A stretch of 64,000 nt of DNA, taken from Bacteroides congonensis (lineage in GTDB: Bacteria; Bacteroidota; Bacteroidia; Bacteroidales; Bacteroidaceae). This document shows positions 28,372 through 36,879 of this stretch, one piece after another; positions within the stretch are counted from its first letter, which is position 1, and every line of letters begins with the position of its first letter. The position numbers and the translations under genes were made by a program. The notes beneath the pieces were generated by a model that saw only the letters and a program-made list of their open reading frames with translations, ran no database searches and was not told the DNA's origin. The stretch lies in contig NZ_FQXY01000010.1 in the NCBI RefSeq assembly GCF_900130125.1, forward strand, positions 1,116,001 through 1,180,000, read 5' to 3'.

Positions 28372-29961
28372 ATGAAACGATATATATTAGGTCTTTCAAT
28401 GGCTGCCATGACTCTATCCTTCACCGGATGCGCCGACTTCCTGGAAGAACCGCTGAGAGGACAGCAAGACTTGAACGAATATTTCAAGAATGAAGATGAA
28501 TGCGCGCAGCAAATAACAGGCTGTTATCAATCCCTTGCTTTCGATGACTGGTGGCAGATTTATAAGTTCTATCTGGCTGCCGATATGTGTACCGACGATA
28601 TGTGGATGGGTAATACTACCCAAGACCCGGGCGAATATCGTGACCTGGCGCATTATACAGGCAATACTTACAATGCGGGAAACTGCTGTCAGAATTTCTG
28701 GCAATACCGCTATAAAGGTATCCTGCGCTGTAATGTGGCTATTGAACGTATTCCCGGAGTATCTTTTGAAAACGATAATCTGAAGAAACGCTATATAGCC
28801 GAAGCGAAGATGCTTCGTGCCTTCCAATATTTCGATTTGATTCGTAACTTCGGCGGCATTCCATTAGTGATGGGAGTCAAACTGCCAAGTGAAGTACAAG
28901 GCATCCAACGTTCCAGCATAGCAGATAGTTACGCAGTTGTAGAGCAAGATTTACTTGATGCTATTAATGACTTGCCTAAGCGTAGCGAATATAGTTCAAA
29001 AGATTTGGGACGTGCCACCAAAGGAGCCGCACAAGGGCTGTTGGCAAAGGTATATCTGTATCAGGAAAAATATGAAGCAGCAGAGAAGGTACTGCAAGAA
29101 CTGATCTGCCGTGGAGAATATGCCGGAACATCTTGTGAATACGACCTGATGGAAGACTTCAGCCAAGTGTGGAACATAGATTATAACAACAACAAAGAAT
29201 CCCTGTTCGAAATACAGACCAATAGTGATATATCTTATTCACTGGGCGAACGTATCTCTATTGTCTGCGGTTCGCGAAATGACAGTGGTTGGGCTTGGGG
29301 ATTGCCTACCAGTAATCTGGAAAAAGCATATAGCAGCAGCGATGTCCGTCTGAAATGGACAATAATCAAAAACGGACAAGATGTAGCCGGCGATGAAGAA
29401 GCGAGAGGTTACACCATCAAAGCGGACGAACACAAATCCGCACGTGTGACACGCAAATTGTATATCCCGAAGAGTAAACGTCCTGACCCGTACAATGCAC
29501 CTCATATTCCGTTGAACTACCGTTTGCTTCGTTTTGCTGACGTATTATTAATGTACGCCGAAGTGGAAAATAAACTCGGTCGTGATGCTGAAGCCCGCTG
29601 GGCATTGAACAGGGTACGTAAGCGTGCCAGTTTGGAAGATGCTCAAAGTTCGGGAACCGAACTTCGTGACGCAATCCGTCAGGAACGCCGCTTGGAACTG
29701 GCTTTGGAAAACAACCGCTTGTTCGACCTTCGCCGTTGGAAAGATGATAACGGTAAACCGGCAATCTGCAATATCATGGGCAAGAATGGTTCATTTGTGA
29801 GATACAACCTGTCGTATACGGACAGTTACGAAGCAAACAACCAAAAGGAAAGAAGTGATAAGGGTATCAACTTCAACGAAACCCGCGATTTGCTTTTCCC
29901 GATACCGACTACGGAAATAACCATGTCGAACGGAAGTATCGAACAGAACCCCGGTTACTAA
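28372..29961 (+). CDS. SusD/RagB family glycan-binding lipoprotein
   Basis: A 529-residue SusD-type lid lipoprotein (lipobox C20, 'FTGCADFLEE'). Typical blocks: 'LRAFQYFDLIRNFGGIPLV' (about 140-160), TPR-like helices, 'LRFADVLLMYAEVENKLGRD', 'RQERRLELALENNRLFDLRR', and the C-terminal 'DLLFPIPTTEITMSNGSIEQ' with NPGY end. It pairs with the SusC 22 bp upstream. GH30 follows after 30 bp. Confidence 0.95.
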   Translation: MKRYILGLSMAAMTLSFTGCADFLEEPLRGQQDLNEYFKNEDECAQQITGCYQSLAFDDWWQIYKFYLAADMCTDDMWMGNTTQDPGEYRDLAHYTGNTYNAGNCCQNFWQYRYKGILRCNVAIERIPGVSFENDNLKKRYIAEAKMLRAFQYFDLIRNFGGIPLVMGVKLPSEVQGIQRSSIADSYAVVEQDLLDAINDLPKRSEYSSKDLGRATKGAAQGLLAKVYLYQEKYEAAEKVLQELICRGEYAGTSCEYDLMEDFSQVWNIDYNNNKESLFEIQTNSDISYSLGERISIVCGSRNDSGWAWGLPTSNLEKAYSSSDVRLKWTIIKNGQDVAGDEEARGYTIKADEHKSARVTRKLYIPKSKRPDPYNAPHIPLNYRLLRFADVLLMYAEVENKLGRDAEARWALNRVRKRASLEDAQSSGTELRDAIRQERRLELALENNRLFDLRRWKDDNGKPAICNIMGKNGSFVRYNLSYTDSYEANNQKERSDKGINFNETRDLLFPIPTTEITMSNGSIEQNPGY

Positions 29962-29991
29962 AAATCAACTAACTATTAAAGAATGTGACGT

Positions 29992-31641
29992 ATGAAAAAT
30001 AAATATATCTTATTCGGAATCTCCTGTCTGGCTGCCGCCCTTTCCGCTTGCAGCGACGACCTGACTTTCTCACCGGACTACGAACCGGTGTTGAAAGCCA
30101 AAAATGAAACAGCTACGGTGAATGCCGCCACAACTTATCAAACCATCGACGGCTTTGCCTCGTCCGATGCATGGACAATGGACTATGTAGGCAAATATTG
30201 GAGCGACAACAACAAAGAAGGAATCGCTAAATTATTATTCTCTCAAGAAGTCAAGAACAATCAACCCGAAGGAATCGGCCTGTCCATGTGGCGTGTCAAT
30301 CTCGGCGGCGGGACTGCCGAGCAAGGTGAGGCCAGTAATATAGCCAGCAAAGTAAACCGTGCAGAATGTTTCCTGAACGCCGACGGAACTTACACTTGGG
30401 GTAAATGCTCCGGTCAGCAATATTTTATGCAGAAAGCGAAAGAATATGGATGCAACCAGTTCGTACTATTCAGCAATACTCCCCCGGTTTATTATACAAA
30501 GAATGGAAAAGGATATTCAGACAACGGTTGGTATGCGAATCTGAAAAATACGAATGATGATGGTGTAGACGGCTATGGACTATTTGCCGACTATATGGCT
30601 ACGGTAGCAAGACACTTTGTAGATGAAGGTTATAATATACCATTTATCAGCCCATTGAACGAGCCGCAATATGATTGGGGGCCGGGAAGCGACGGCAAAG
30701 CCGCTCAGGAAGGCTGCGGATGGATGAGCTGGGAGATTGCCAATCTGGCTAGGGAAATGGATAAGAAACTGACTGATAAGAATTTGGAAGGAACAAATAT
30801 CCTGATAGCTGAGTCCGGCTCATGGAAATCGGTTTATGGTTTTGATGGACAGGGACAAAAGTCGCAGGTGATACTTCAGTTCTTTGAAGATAAAGCAGGT
30901 GAATACTATATTGGCAATTTAAAACATATGCAACCTAATGTCGTTTGCGGACATAGCTATTGGGTTGACAGAACCTGGAATCAATTGCAGGAAACACGTA
31001 CTGAATTGCGTAAGGCAGCAGAGAAGAATAACCTCAAAGTTTATCAGACAGAATGGAGTATGCTCCATAATGCAGGAGAAACCATGTACGAAGATTACGA
31101 CAGTTTTGATGATGCTACTTACATGGACTTGGCGCTCTCTATGGCAAAGGTACTCCATCATGATCTGGCTACAGCCAATGTAAGCTCATGGTCATACTGG
31201 ACAACAGCCAGCGTAGAAGTATATAGCCAAAAAAGCCGCTTCTATATGATTCGTTTGATTCCGGGTGATGGTGATTATGGTGACATTGCTTTGGATGGTA
31301 CTTATTCTGCCAGCAAGAACCTGTGGGTATTGGGTAACTATAGCCTTTTCGTTCGTCCGGGCTATAAACGTGTAGACCTTAATATTCCTAATGGTTCACG
31401 TATGTTTTTCGGTTCGGCCTACATTTCTCCCGAACAGGATAGACTGGTAGTAGTATACACCAACATGGGAGTAGAAACCATTCACATGGATACTGCACTG
31501 GAAGGAATAGGAGATAAGACTGTGAAATCAGTTCGTCAATATACAACTTCTGAAACAAGAGACTTGAAGGAAGAAGCTGATTATCTGACCGGATATATTC
31601 CATCGAAATCAGTGGTAACAATGGTCTATGACCTGCAATAA
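29992..31641 (+). CDS. GH30-type glycosidase lipoprotein
   Basis: A 549-residue lipoprotein (C20, 'ALSACSDD') with a clan A barrel and side beta-domain of family GH30. Likely acid/base E224 in 'FISPLNEPQYDWG' and nucleophile E354 in 'KVYQTEWSML'. N-terminal 'TYQTIDGFASSDAW' and 'GIGLSMWRVNLGGG' are GH30 blocks. The overall pattern brings to mind the branch containing endo-beta-1,6-galactanases; I hold the subfamily loosely, and beta-1,6-glucanase or beta-fucosidase activity would fit too. A lipoprotein after SusD suggests surface endo-cutting before import. A second, related GH30 follows 56 bp downstream. Confidence 0.78.
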   Translation: MKNKYILFGISCLAAALSACSDDLTFSPDYEPVLKAKNETATVNAATTYQTIDGFASSDAWTMDYVGKYWSDNNKEGIAKLLFSQEVKNNQPEGIGLSMWRVNLGGGTAEQGEASNIASKVNRAECFLNADGTYTWGKCSGQQYFMQKAKEYGCNQFVLFSNTPPVYYTKNGKGYSDNGWYANLKNTNDDGVDGYGLFADYMATVARHFVDEGYNIPFISPLNEPQYDWGPGSDGKAAQEGCGWMSWEIANLAREMDKKLTDKNLEGTNILIAESGSWKSVYGFDGQGQKSQVILQFFEDKAGEYYIGNLKHMQPNVVCGHSYWVDRTWNQLQETRTELRKAAEKNNLKVYQTEWSMLHNAGETMYEDYDSFDDATYMDLALSMAKVLHHDLATANVSSWSYWTTASVEVYSQKSRFYMIRLIPGDGDYGDIALDGTYSASKNLWVLGNYSLFVRPGYKRVDLNIPNGSRMFFGSAYISPEQDRLVVVYTNMGVETIHMDTALEGIGDKTVKSVRQYTTSETRDLKEEADYLTGYIPSKSVVTMVYDLQ

Positions 31642-31697
31642 ACCGGATAAAGTTTTGATAGGTATTAGATTTATATAAGGTATTAGGTTATTAAAGT

Positions 31698-33287
31698 ATG
31701 AAAGGTAAAACGCTCTTAGCCGCTTTAGGCTTCTTCTCAATCGCAGGTATGGCGGGTGGATGTTCTTCCCGTCCTGCCCCCGATATCAATTTTCAGATAG
31801 AAACGGACAAACCCTGTCAAACGATGGCATATTTCGGCGCTTCTGACGCCTGGAGTATGCAATTCATCGGACTTTGGCCGCAGGAAAAGCAGAATCAGGT
31901 TGCCGACTGGCTGTTCAGCACCGGGAATGATGCGAACGGAAAGCCGAAAGGTATCGGGCTGTCCCTCTGGCGTTTCAACGTCGGGGCGGGCAGCACTGAA
32001 CAGGGCGAAGCCAGTCAGATTGCTTCCCTCTGGACGCGTGCCGAATGTTTCCTCAACGCTGACGGAACATATGACTGGGACAAACAACAGGGACAGCGTA
32101 ACTTCCTCAAACTGGCAAAAGAACGGGGAGTGAACAAATTCCTTGCTTTCCTGAACTCTCCCCCTGTGTATTATACGCAGAACGGGCTGGCTACCAATAC
32201 CGGTCGTGGCGGCACGGCTAACTTGAAGCCGGACTGTTACGAAAAGTATGCCCGTTTTCTGGCGGATGTAGTGCAAGGAGTAGAAAAACATGACGGTATC
32301 AAGTTCGACTATATATGTCCTTTCAACGAACCGGACGGACATTGGAACTGGGTAGGCCCGAAGCAGGAAGGCTGTCCGGCAACCAACAGGGAAGTAGCCC
32401 ATACCGTCCGTTTGTTAAGCAAAGAATTTGTAAGCCGGGATATGGATACGCAGATTCTGGTGAATGAATCTTCCGATTACCGCTGTATGTTCCGCACTCA
32501 CGAGACGGACTGGCAGCGTGGCTATCAGATTCAGGCTTTCTTCTGTCCCGATAGTGTGGATACATATTTGGGAGATATTCCGAACGTTCCCCGACTGATG
32601 CTCGGACATAGCTATTGGACTACTACGCCATTAAGCGAATTGCGTAATATACGTTGTCAATTGCGTGATACATTGGATAAACACAATGTTGACTTCTGGC
32701 AGACGGAGACTTGCATCATGGGTAATGACGAAGAAATCGGTGGCGGCAACGGATTCGACCGTACGATGAAGACAGCGCTTTATGTAGCCCGTATTATCCA
32801 TCATGACATCGTATATGCCGGAGCAAAGAGTTGGCAGTGGTGGCGTGCCATTGGCGGCGATTACAAAGACGGATTGATTCGTGAATATACTACGGATGGC
32901 AACTTTCTGGATGGCAGAGTAGAAGACTCCAAACTGATGTGGGCTTTGGGAAATTACAGCCGCTTTATCCGTCCGGGTGCAGTACGGCTGTCCGTTTCGA
33001 CTTTCGATAAAACGGGGGCTTTGATTCCCGATGGTGATACCGATCAACAAGGATTGATGTGTTCTGCTTATAAGAATACAGATGGAACGTATGTGATGGT
33101 AGTTGTCAATTATGCTAATGAAGAAAAAGAGTTTTCTATTAATGAAGAAAAAGTAGGAAATGCACAATGGCAGATTTATCGTACTTCAGATAAAGAAGGG
33201 GAAGATTTGCTTCCGGTAGGGACAGTGAAAAGTGGAAAGATTGTTCAGATTCCGGCGCGTTCTATTATAACGCTTCAAAGTAAATAA
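31698..33287 (+). CDS. GH30-type glycosidase lipoprotein, second copy
   Basis: A 529-residue lipoprotein (C22, 'AGGCSSRP') related to the gene upstream. Shared blocks include 'FGASDAWSMQFIGLW', 'GIGLSLWRFNVGAGSTEQGE', 'RAECFLNADGTYDWDK' and 'FLNSPPVYYTQNG'. Probable acid/base E211 ('ICPFNEPDGHW') and nucleophile E337 ('FWQTETCI'). The two proteins differ widely outside these blocks, so this is an old duplication and the two likely act on different linkages or chain lengths. It is the last gene of the operon and a strong terminator follows. Confidence 0.78.
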   Translation: MKGKTLLAALGFFSIAGMAGGCSSRPAPDINFQIETDKPCQTMAYFGASDAWSMQFIGLWPQEKQNQVADWLFSTGNDANGKPKGIGLSLWRFNVGAGSTEQGEASQIASLWTRAECFLNADGTYDWDKQQGQRNFLKLAKERGVNKFLAFLNSPPVYYTQNGLATNTGRGGTANLKPDCYEKYARFLADVVQGVEKHDGIKFDYICPFNEPDGHWNWVGPKQEGCPATNREVAHTVRLLSKEFVSRDMDTQILVNESSDYRCMFRTHETDWQRGYQIQAFFCPDSVDTYLGDIPNVPRLMLGHSYWTTTPLSELRNIRCQLRDTLDKHNVDFWQTETCIMGNDEEIGGGNGFDRTMKTALYVARIIHHDIVYAGAKSWQWWRAIGGDYKDGLIREYTTDGNFLDGRVEDSKLMWALGNYSRFIRPGAVRLSVSTFDKTGALIPDGDTDQQGLMCSAYKNTDGTYVMVVVNYANEEKEFSINEEKVGNAQWQIYRTSDKEGEDLLPVGTVKSGKIVQIPARSIITLQSK

Positions 33288-33601
33288 TAAAAGTAGCCTT
33301 ATTCTCTTTTTTTCTGAGGAAAATAATACATTTATGTGTTTATCCTTGCTAATTAAGACAATAATCAATCTGGGTAGTTCTTGCACAAGTTAGGGGTGGA
33401 AACAGCACGAAATTCAGTTGTCGCAAATTTTGCGACAACTGAATTTCTTTTTTAATCTTTCTTTATATTGTATCCTTGTTTATAATAGCTTGGATAGTGG
33501 GACAAAGAAATGTGACAGTCTATTATCATAAGTGCAGAATTTGCACCTATGAGGTATTAATAATGATTATCTTTTTGTTTTTGAGGAGCTATTTAGTTTC
33601 T
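33288..33601. other. Intergenic region with one terminator
   Basis: This 314-bp gap separates the convergent GH30 and HU-like genes. It holds the hairpin terminator at 33409-33453. The rest (about 33454-33601) is A/T-rich and I see no gene in it. Confidence 0.6.
33409..33453 (+). terminator. Strong rho-independent terminator of the GH30 operon
   Basis: Arms at 33409-33427 and 33429-33447 are perfectly complementary over 19 bp (core CAGTTGTCGCAAA), and six T follow at 33448-33453. The tail direction assigns it to the plus-strand operon. Confidence 0.85.
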
Positions 33602-34255
33602 TCATTTCTGTATTACATTTGTTTCATCCTCTTTTATTTCCGCCATCCCATAATACCCAGGCATCGGCATATAAATCGGATTATAATACGTATGGATATT
33701 CTTCAATTTCTTTTCCTCTTTCAGCCGTTTGATGTGCCGTGCGGCGGTGGTGGGAGTGAAACCGCAGACCCTTTGGAAGTCGGAGCGGGTCAATATCGGG
33801 TTATTGTTGAAATAGTTGGTCAGCAGTTTGTCTACTTCTTCGTTCGAGCGGGAAGCCGAATGGGGTTTCAATTTGCTTCGTTCCAGGTGTACGACGCTGA
33901 CTGACTTTTTCAGTTTGATATCTGCCTTGAAGCTGATGTTGGCTTTGAGCTTGATTTGATTCGCTTTCAGTTTGGGTGAAGTGATAGGTTCTTTGCTGTT
34001 CAGTTTTATCTGAAAATAGCCGATACCGTCCAGATGGACGCTTTCTCCCTCCCGAAGCCGGTCGCCCATAAAGTGACTAAGGGAATCGAGGACAGATTTT
34101 ACGTCTCCTTCGGTCAGCGAGGTGGCTATCTGGATTTCCTTTGCCAGATAATCCGTGTCGATGTGCTGGAAGTTGACTACGCGTGCGTGATACGTCTCTT
34201 TGCCTTCCTCATCCTTGGGATGGGGAGTCTTGTACAATTCAAATTGTATTGCCAT
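33602..34255 (-). CDS. HU-like DNA-binding protein with C-terminal winged-helix extension
   Basis: A 217-residue DNA-binding protein. Residues about 1-125 match the Bacteroidetes HU-related fold ('YHARVVNFQHIDTDYLAKEI', 'SVLDSLSHFMGDRLREGESV', 'LDGIGYFQIKL'). Residues about 140-200 look like a helix-turn-helix/winged-helix module ('LTNYFNNNPILTRSDFQRVC', 'TPTTAARHIKRLKEEKKL'). It probably shapes or marks DNA and may regulate nearby genes. It stands alone, with a leader of about 295 nt from the predicted promoter that contains four 22-bp repeats. Targets unknown. Confidence 0.82.
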   Translation of the reverse strand: MAIQFELYKTPHPKDEEGKETYHARVVNFQHIDTDYLAKEIQIATSLTEGDVKSVLDSLSHFMGDRLREGESVHLDGIGYFQIKLNSKEPITSPKLKANQIKLKANISFKADIKLKKSVSVVHLERSKLKPHSASRSNEEVDKLLTNYFNNNPILTRSDFQRVCGFTPTTAARHIKRLKEEKKLKNIHTYYNPIYMPMPGYYGMAEIKEDETNVIQK

Positions 34256-34450
34256 TGTTCTCTATTTAGTTTATCGTAAATACATCGTGTTTTGTTGTTG
34301 CAAAACAAATTAGTTATCGTTGGACTTCGTTAGAGGGGATTGTGTTATATAGCTGTTGTTTGTTTGTTATCAAGCGGCTTTATATAAGTTGTCCTGCCTT
34401 TATTCTTTGATTAAGACGTAGGGATAGTTATGTTCCGGTGCCTTTATCAT

Positions 34451-34538
34451 TAGTCTGTCACGGCCGTGGTAAGATCTTGCCATGGCTGTGGTAGCTTCTC
34501 TTCATGGCCGTGGTAGGAATTCGTCACGGCTATGGTAG
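34451..34538. repeat. Four tandem 22-bp repeats in the HU-like gene leader
   Basis: Four contiguous units (34451-34472, 34473-34494, 34495-34516, 34517-34538) share, on the minus strand, the core TACCAyrGCCrTG; the other 9 positions vary. The 10-bp core CACGGCCGTG in the first unit is a perfect palindrome. They lie between the predicted promoter and the start codon of the HU-like gene. Confidence 0.75.
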
Positions 34539-34555
34539 ATGAACTATATCAGCGG

Positions 34556-34587
34556 CAAAGATAAACTATATAAGGGAGAAAAACAAA
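34556..34587 (-). promoter_or_regulatory. Promoter for the HU-like gene
   Basis: On the minus strand, TTTG (plus 34584-34587), a 20-bp spacer and TATCTTTG (plus 34556-34563) form a complete Bacteroides promoter. It gives a long leader that includes the four 22-bp repeats. No nearer promoter is visible. Confidence 0.6.
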
Positions 34588-34665
34588 GTATTCCTACTTG
34601 TTTGAGGAATTTATCAGCCTTGTCCCGATTGACAGATACGGTGTAGGAAAGGAAAACGGCCTTGA

Positions 34666-34763
34666 CGGTGATAGGTGATAGATGAGGTGATAGGTTAAAA
34701 AACAACCTATCACCGCCGGAAACCTCGATGAATAAAGCGTTTGATTGCCGTCGGTGATAGGTG
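34666..34763 (-). terminator. Terminator region with alternative hairpins after the S41 gene
   Basis: Four copies of a GGTGATAGGT-type sequence lie here, one of them inverted. On the minus strand the first copy (plus 34752-34762) can pair with the inverted one (34704-34714), and T6 follows directly: an intrinsic terminator with a long loop. The inverted copy can instead pair perfectly over 11 bp with 34686-34696, putting the T-run in the loop. Confidence 0.5.
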
Positions 34764-34807
34764 AAAGAGAAATGTGCGTTTTTAATATAGGGGAGAGTTG
34801 ATGAATA

Positions 34808-36403
34808 TCAGTGCTGATTTACTTTCAGTTTCTTCTGATATTCGTCCGAATTCAATATCTCCAATGCCTTTTGTACACTCTCATTCGTTGTATTCATCAC
34901 CCGGAAATATTCATTCATATCCCAAAGGTCACGTGCTATCAATGCTTTGAGTTGAGTTTTGATGAGCGGGAGCGATTTCTGATACTGCTCTTCATTAAAC
35001 TTCACGCCCTCTTTATCGCCCATTTCGCGTAAAGTTGCCATCATGTCATCGTCAATGATAAACTTTTCATTGAATGATTCGAACTTCTTGTACTTGCCCG
35101 CCAATTCCTTCCGGTGGCCTTCGATAAACTTCATCGTAAATTTAATGATGACTCCTTTGGCTACCAGGTTCCGGTGATAATCCGTGTACAAAGTAGTGTC
35201 GATAGGTACGAAATAATCTGGCATGATACCGCCACCGCCATAGACTGTGCGTCCCAGTTTCTTAGTCTGTACTTTCAGTGAATCCGGGAAGTGGATGCTG
35301 TCGGCATTCATCAGTTCGCCATGGTTGAAGCGTTCTATCAAGTCTTTATTGTAATCTGTCGAGCTGTCATAAGGCTTTTGGATGCAGCGGCCTGCAGGAG
35401 TATAATAACGGGCGATAGTCAGACGAATCATGGAACCGTCCGGCAGGTCGATGGGACGCTGCACCAGTCCTTTGCCGAAAGAACGGCGGCCGACGATGAT
35501 TCCCCTGTCCCAATCCTGCACCGCACCGCTGACGATTTCACTGGCGGAAGCTGTGTATTCATCTACTAATACAATGAGGCGGCCGTTACGGAAGTCCCCG
35601 TTACCTTTGGCATAAAAATCGCTGCGTTTGGCAGTCCGGCCTTCGGTGTAGACGATGAGTTCCTTTTGTCCCAGGAATTCGTTGGCAAGGTCGATGGCAG
35701 CGTTGAGGTATCCCCCGCCGTTGCCTTGCAAGTCGAGAATCATATCCTTCATGCCTTGCTTCTGAAGTTCCTTCATTGCTTTCTTGAACTCCTCGGCGGT
35801 GGTTGCTCCGAAGCGGTTGATGCGGATATAGCCTGTCTTGGGCTGAATCATGTAAGAAGCGTCAAGGCTGAGGATAGGAATCTTGTCTCTTTTTACGGTG
35901 AAAACCAATGGGTCTTCTACGCCACGACGGACAATCTTCAGGTTGACTTTGGAACCTTTCGGGCCGCGAAGACGTTTCATAATATCTTCCGTACTCATCT
36001 TCACTCCGGCAATGGCGCTGTCGTTGACGGCGATAATGCGGTCGCCGGCAAGGATGCCGACTTTCTCGGAAGGGCCGTTGCTGACGGGTTGCACCACCAG
36101 TAATGTATCTTCAATCATTTGGAACTGTACCCCGATACCTTCGAAGTTGCCTTGGAGAGGTTCGTTCATTTTCTTCACTTCCTCTGCGTCCGAGTAGGTG
36201 GAGTGCGGGTCGAGTTGTGCCAACATTTTGATGATGGCTTCTTCTACCAGCTTGTCCTCATCTACTTTGTCTACATAGAAGTTGGAGATTGCAAATTCTG
36301 CCATTTGTAGCTTGCGCATGGCAGCCGAACCGAAATTCTGAGCCTGTACGGCTGATACTGTCCACAGGCAAGCCAAAAGGACGTATATTTTAATCTTACT
36401 CAT
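34808..36403 (-). CDS. S41 family C-terminal processing peptidase
   Basis: A periplasmic serine protease of about 531 residues that trims or destroys proteins from their C-terminus. Signal peptide about 1-21 (ending VQAQ) from the ATG at 36403; the ATG at 36427 adds eight non-signal residues. A PDZ domain spans about 85-165 ('GIGVQFQMIEDTLLVVQPVS'). The S41 core has the Ser in 'DEYTASASEIVSGAVQDW' and the Lys in 'RRSFGKGLVQ', the usual dyad. 'LDLQGNGGGYLNAAIDLANE' is another family block. It ends the unit acetyltransferase-parE-coaD-S41, 20 bp after coaD. Confidence 0.93.
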   Translation of the reverse strand: MSKIKIYVLLACLWTVSAVQAQNFGSAAMRKLQMAEFAISNFYVDKVDEDKLVEEAIIKMLAQLDPHSTYSDAEEVKKMNEPLQGNFEGIGVQFQMIEDTLLVVQPVSNGPSEKVGILAGDRIIAVNDSAIAGVKMSTEDIMKRLRGPKGSKVNLKIVRRGVEDPLVFTVKRDKIPILSLDASYMIQPKTGYIRINRFGATTAEEFKKAMKELQKQGMKDMILDLQGNGGGYLNAAIDLANEFLGQKELIVYTEGRTAKRSDFYAKGNGDFRNGRLIVLVDEYTASASEIVSGAVQDWDRGIIVGRRSFGKGLVQRPIDLPDGSMIRLTIARYYTPAGRCIQKPYDSSTDYNKDLIERFNHGELMNADSIHFPDSLKVQTKKLGRTVYGGGGIMPDYFVPIDTTLYTDYHRNLVAKGVIIKFTMKFIEGHRKELAGKYKKFESFNEKFIIDDDMMATLREMGDKEGVKFNEEQYQKSLPLIKTQLKALIARDLWDMNEYFRVMNTTNESVQKALEILNSDEYQKKLKVNQH

Positions 36404-36423
36404 AATCTTACTTTGCTCCATTC

Positions 36424-36879
36424 TCAACTTATCCTCATTCCTTCAGGAATAAACTGGCTGATATCTTTATTATAGGTCAATAACTCGCGTACAATCGTAG
36501 AGCTGACACAAGTCAGCTCGGGTTCAGTGAAGAGCAGGATGGTTTCAATGCCCGCCAGTTTGCGGTTGATGTCCGCAATCGTCTCTTCGTACTCGAAATC
36601 CTTCACGGTACGGATGCCGCGGACGATGAACCGTGCTCCTACTTCCTGCGCAAAATCAATCGTCAGACAATCATATGACATCACTTTGATACGAGGTTCG
36701 TCTTTATAAAGTTCCCGAATCATTTCTTCCCTTTTCTCGATGGGGAAATATGTATTCTTGTTCTCGTTGATACCGATTCCTATCACAATCTCGTCCATAA
36801 AGGTAAGTGCACGTTCCACTACCGAATAATGTCCGATGGTGAAAGGGTCGAAAGTACCCGGGAATATTGCTTTTCTCAT
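36424..36879 (-). CDS. coaD: Pantetheine-phosphate adenylyltransferase
   Basis: Cytoplasmic enzyme that joins ATP and 4'-phosphopantetheine to dephospho-CoA, the next-to-last step of coenzyme A synthesis. The 151-residue protein starts 'MRKAIFPGTFDPFTIGHYSV', with the nucleotidyl-transferase T/HxGH motif (TIGH), and ends with the 'VSSTIVRELL' block that binds the adenylyl group. 'RFIVRGIRTVKDFEYE' is also diagnostic. Its start overlaps the end of parE by 4 bp (ATGA), so the pair is translationally coupled. Length and motifs are normal. Confidence 0.96.
   Translation of the reverse strand: MRKAIFPGTFDPFTIGHYSVVERALTFMDEIVIGIGINENKNTYFPIEKREEMIRELYKDEPRIKVMSYDCLTIDFAQEVGARFIVRGIRTVKDFEYEETIADINRKLAGIETILLFTEPELTCVSSTIVRELLTYNKDISQFIPEGMRIS

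Noticed and set aside
34451..34538. CRISPR array
   Set aside because: The units are contiguous 22-bp degenerate repeats with no 30-bp-class repeats, no unique spacers and no cas genes nearby.
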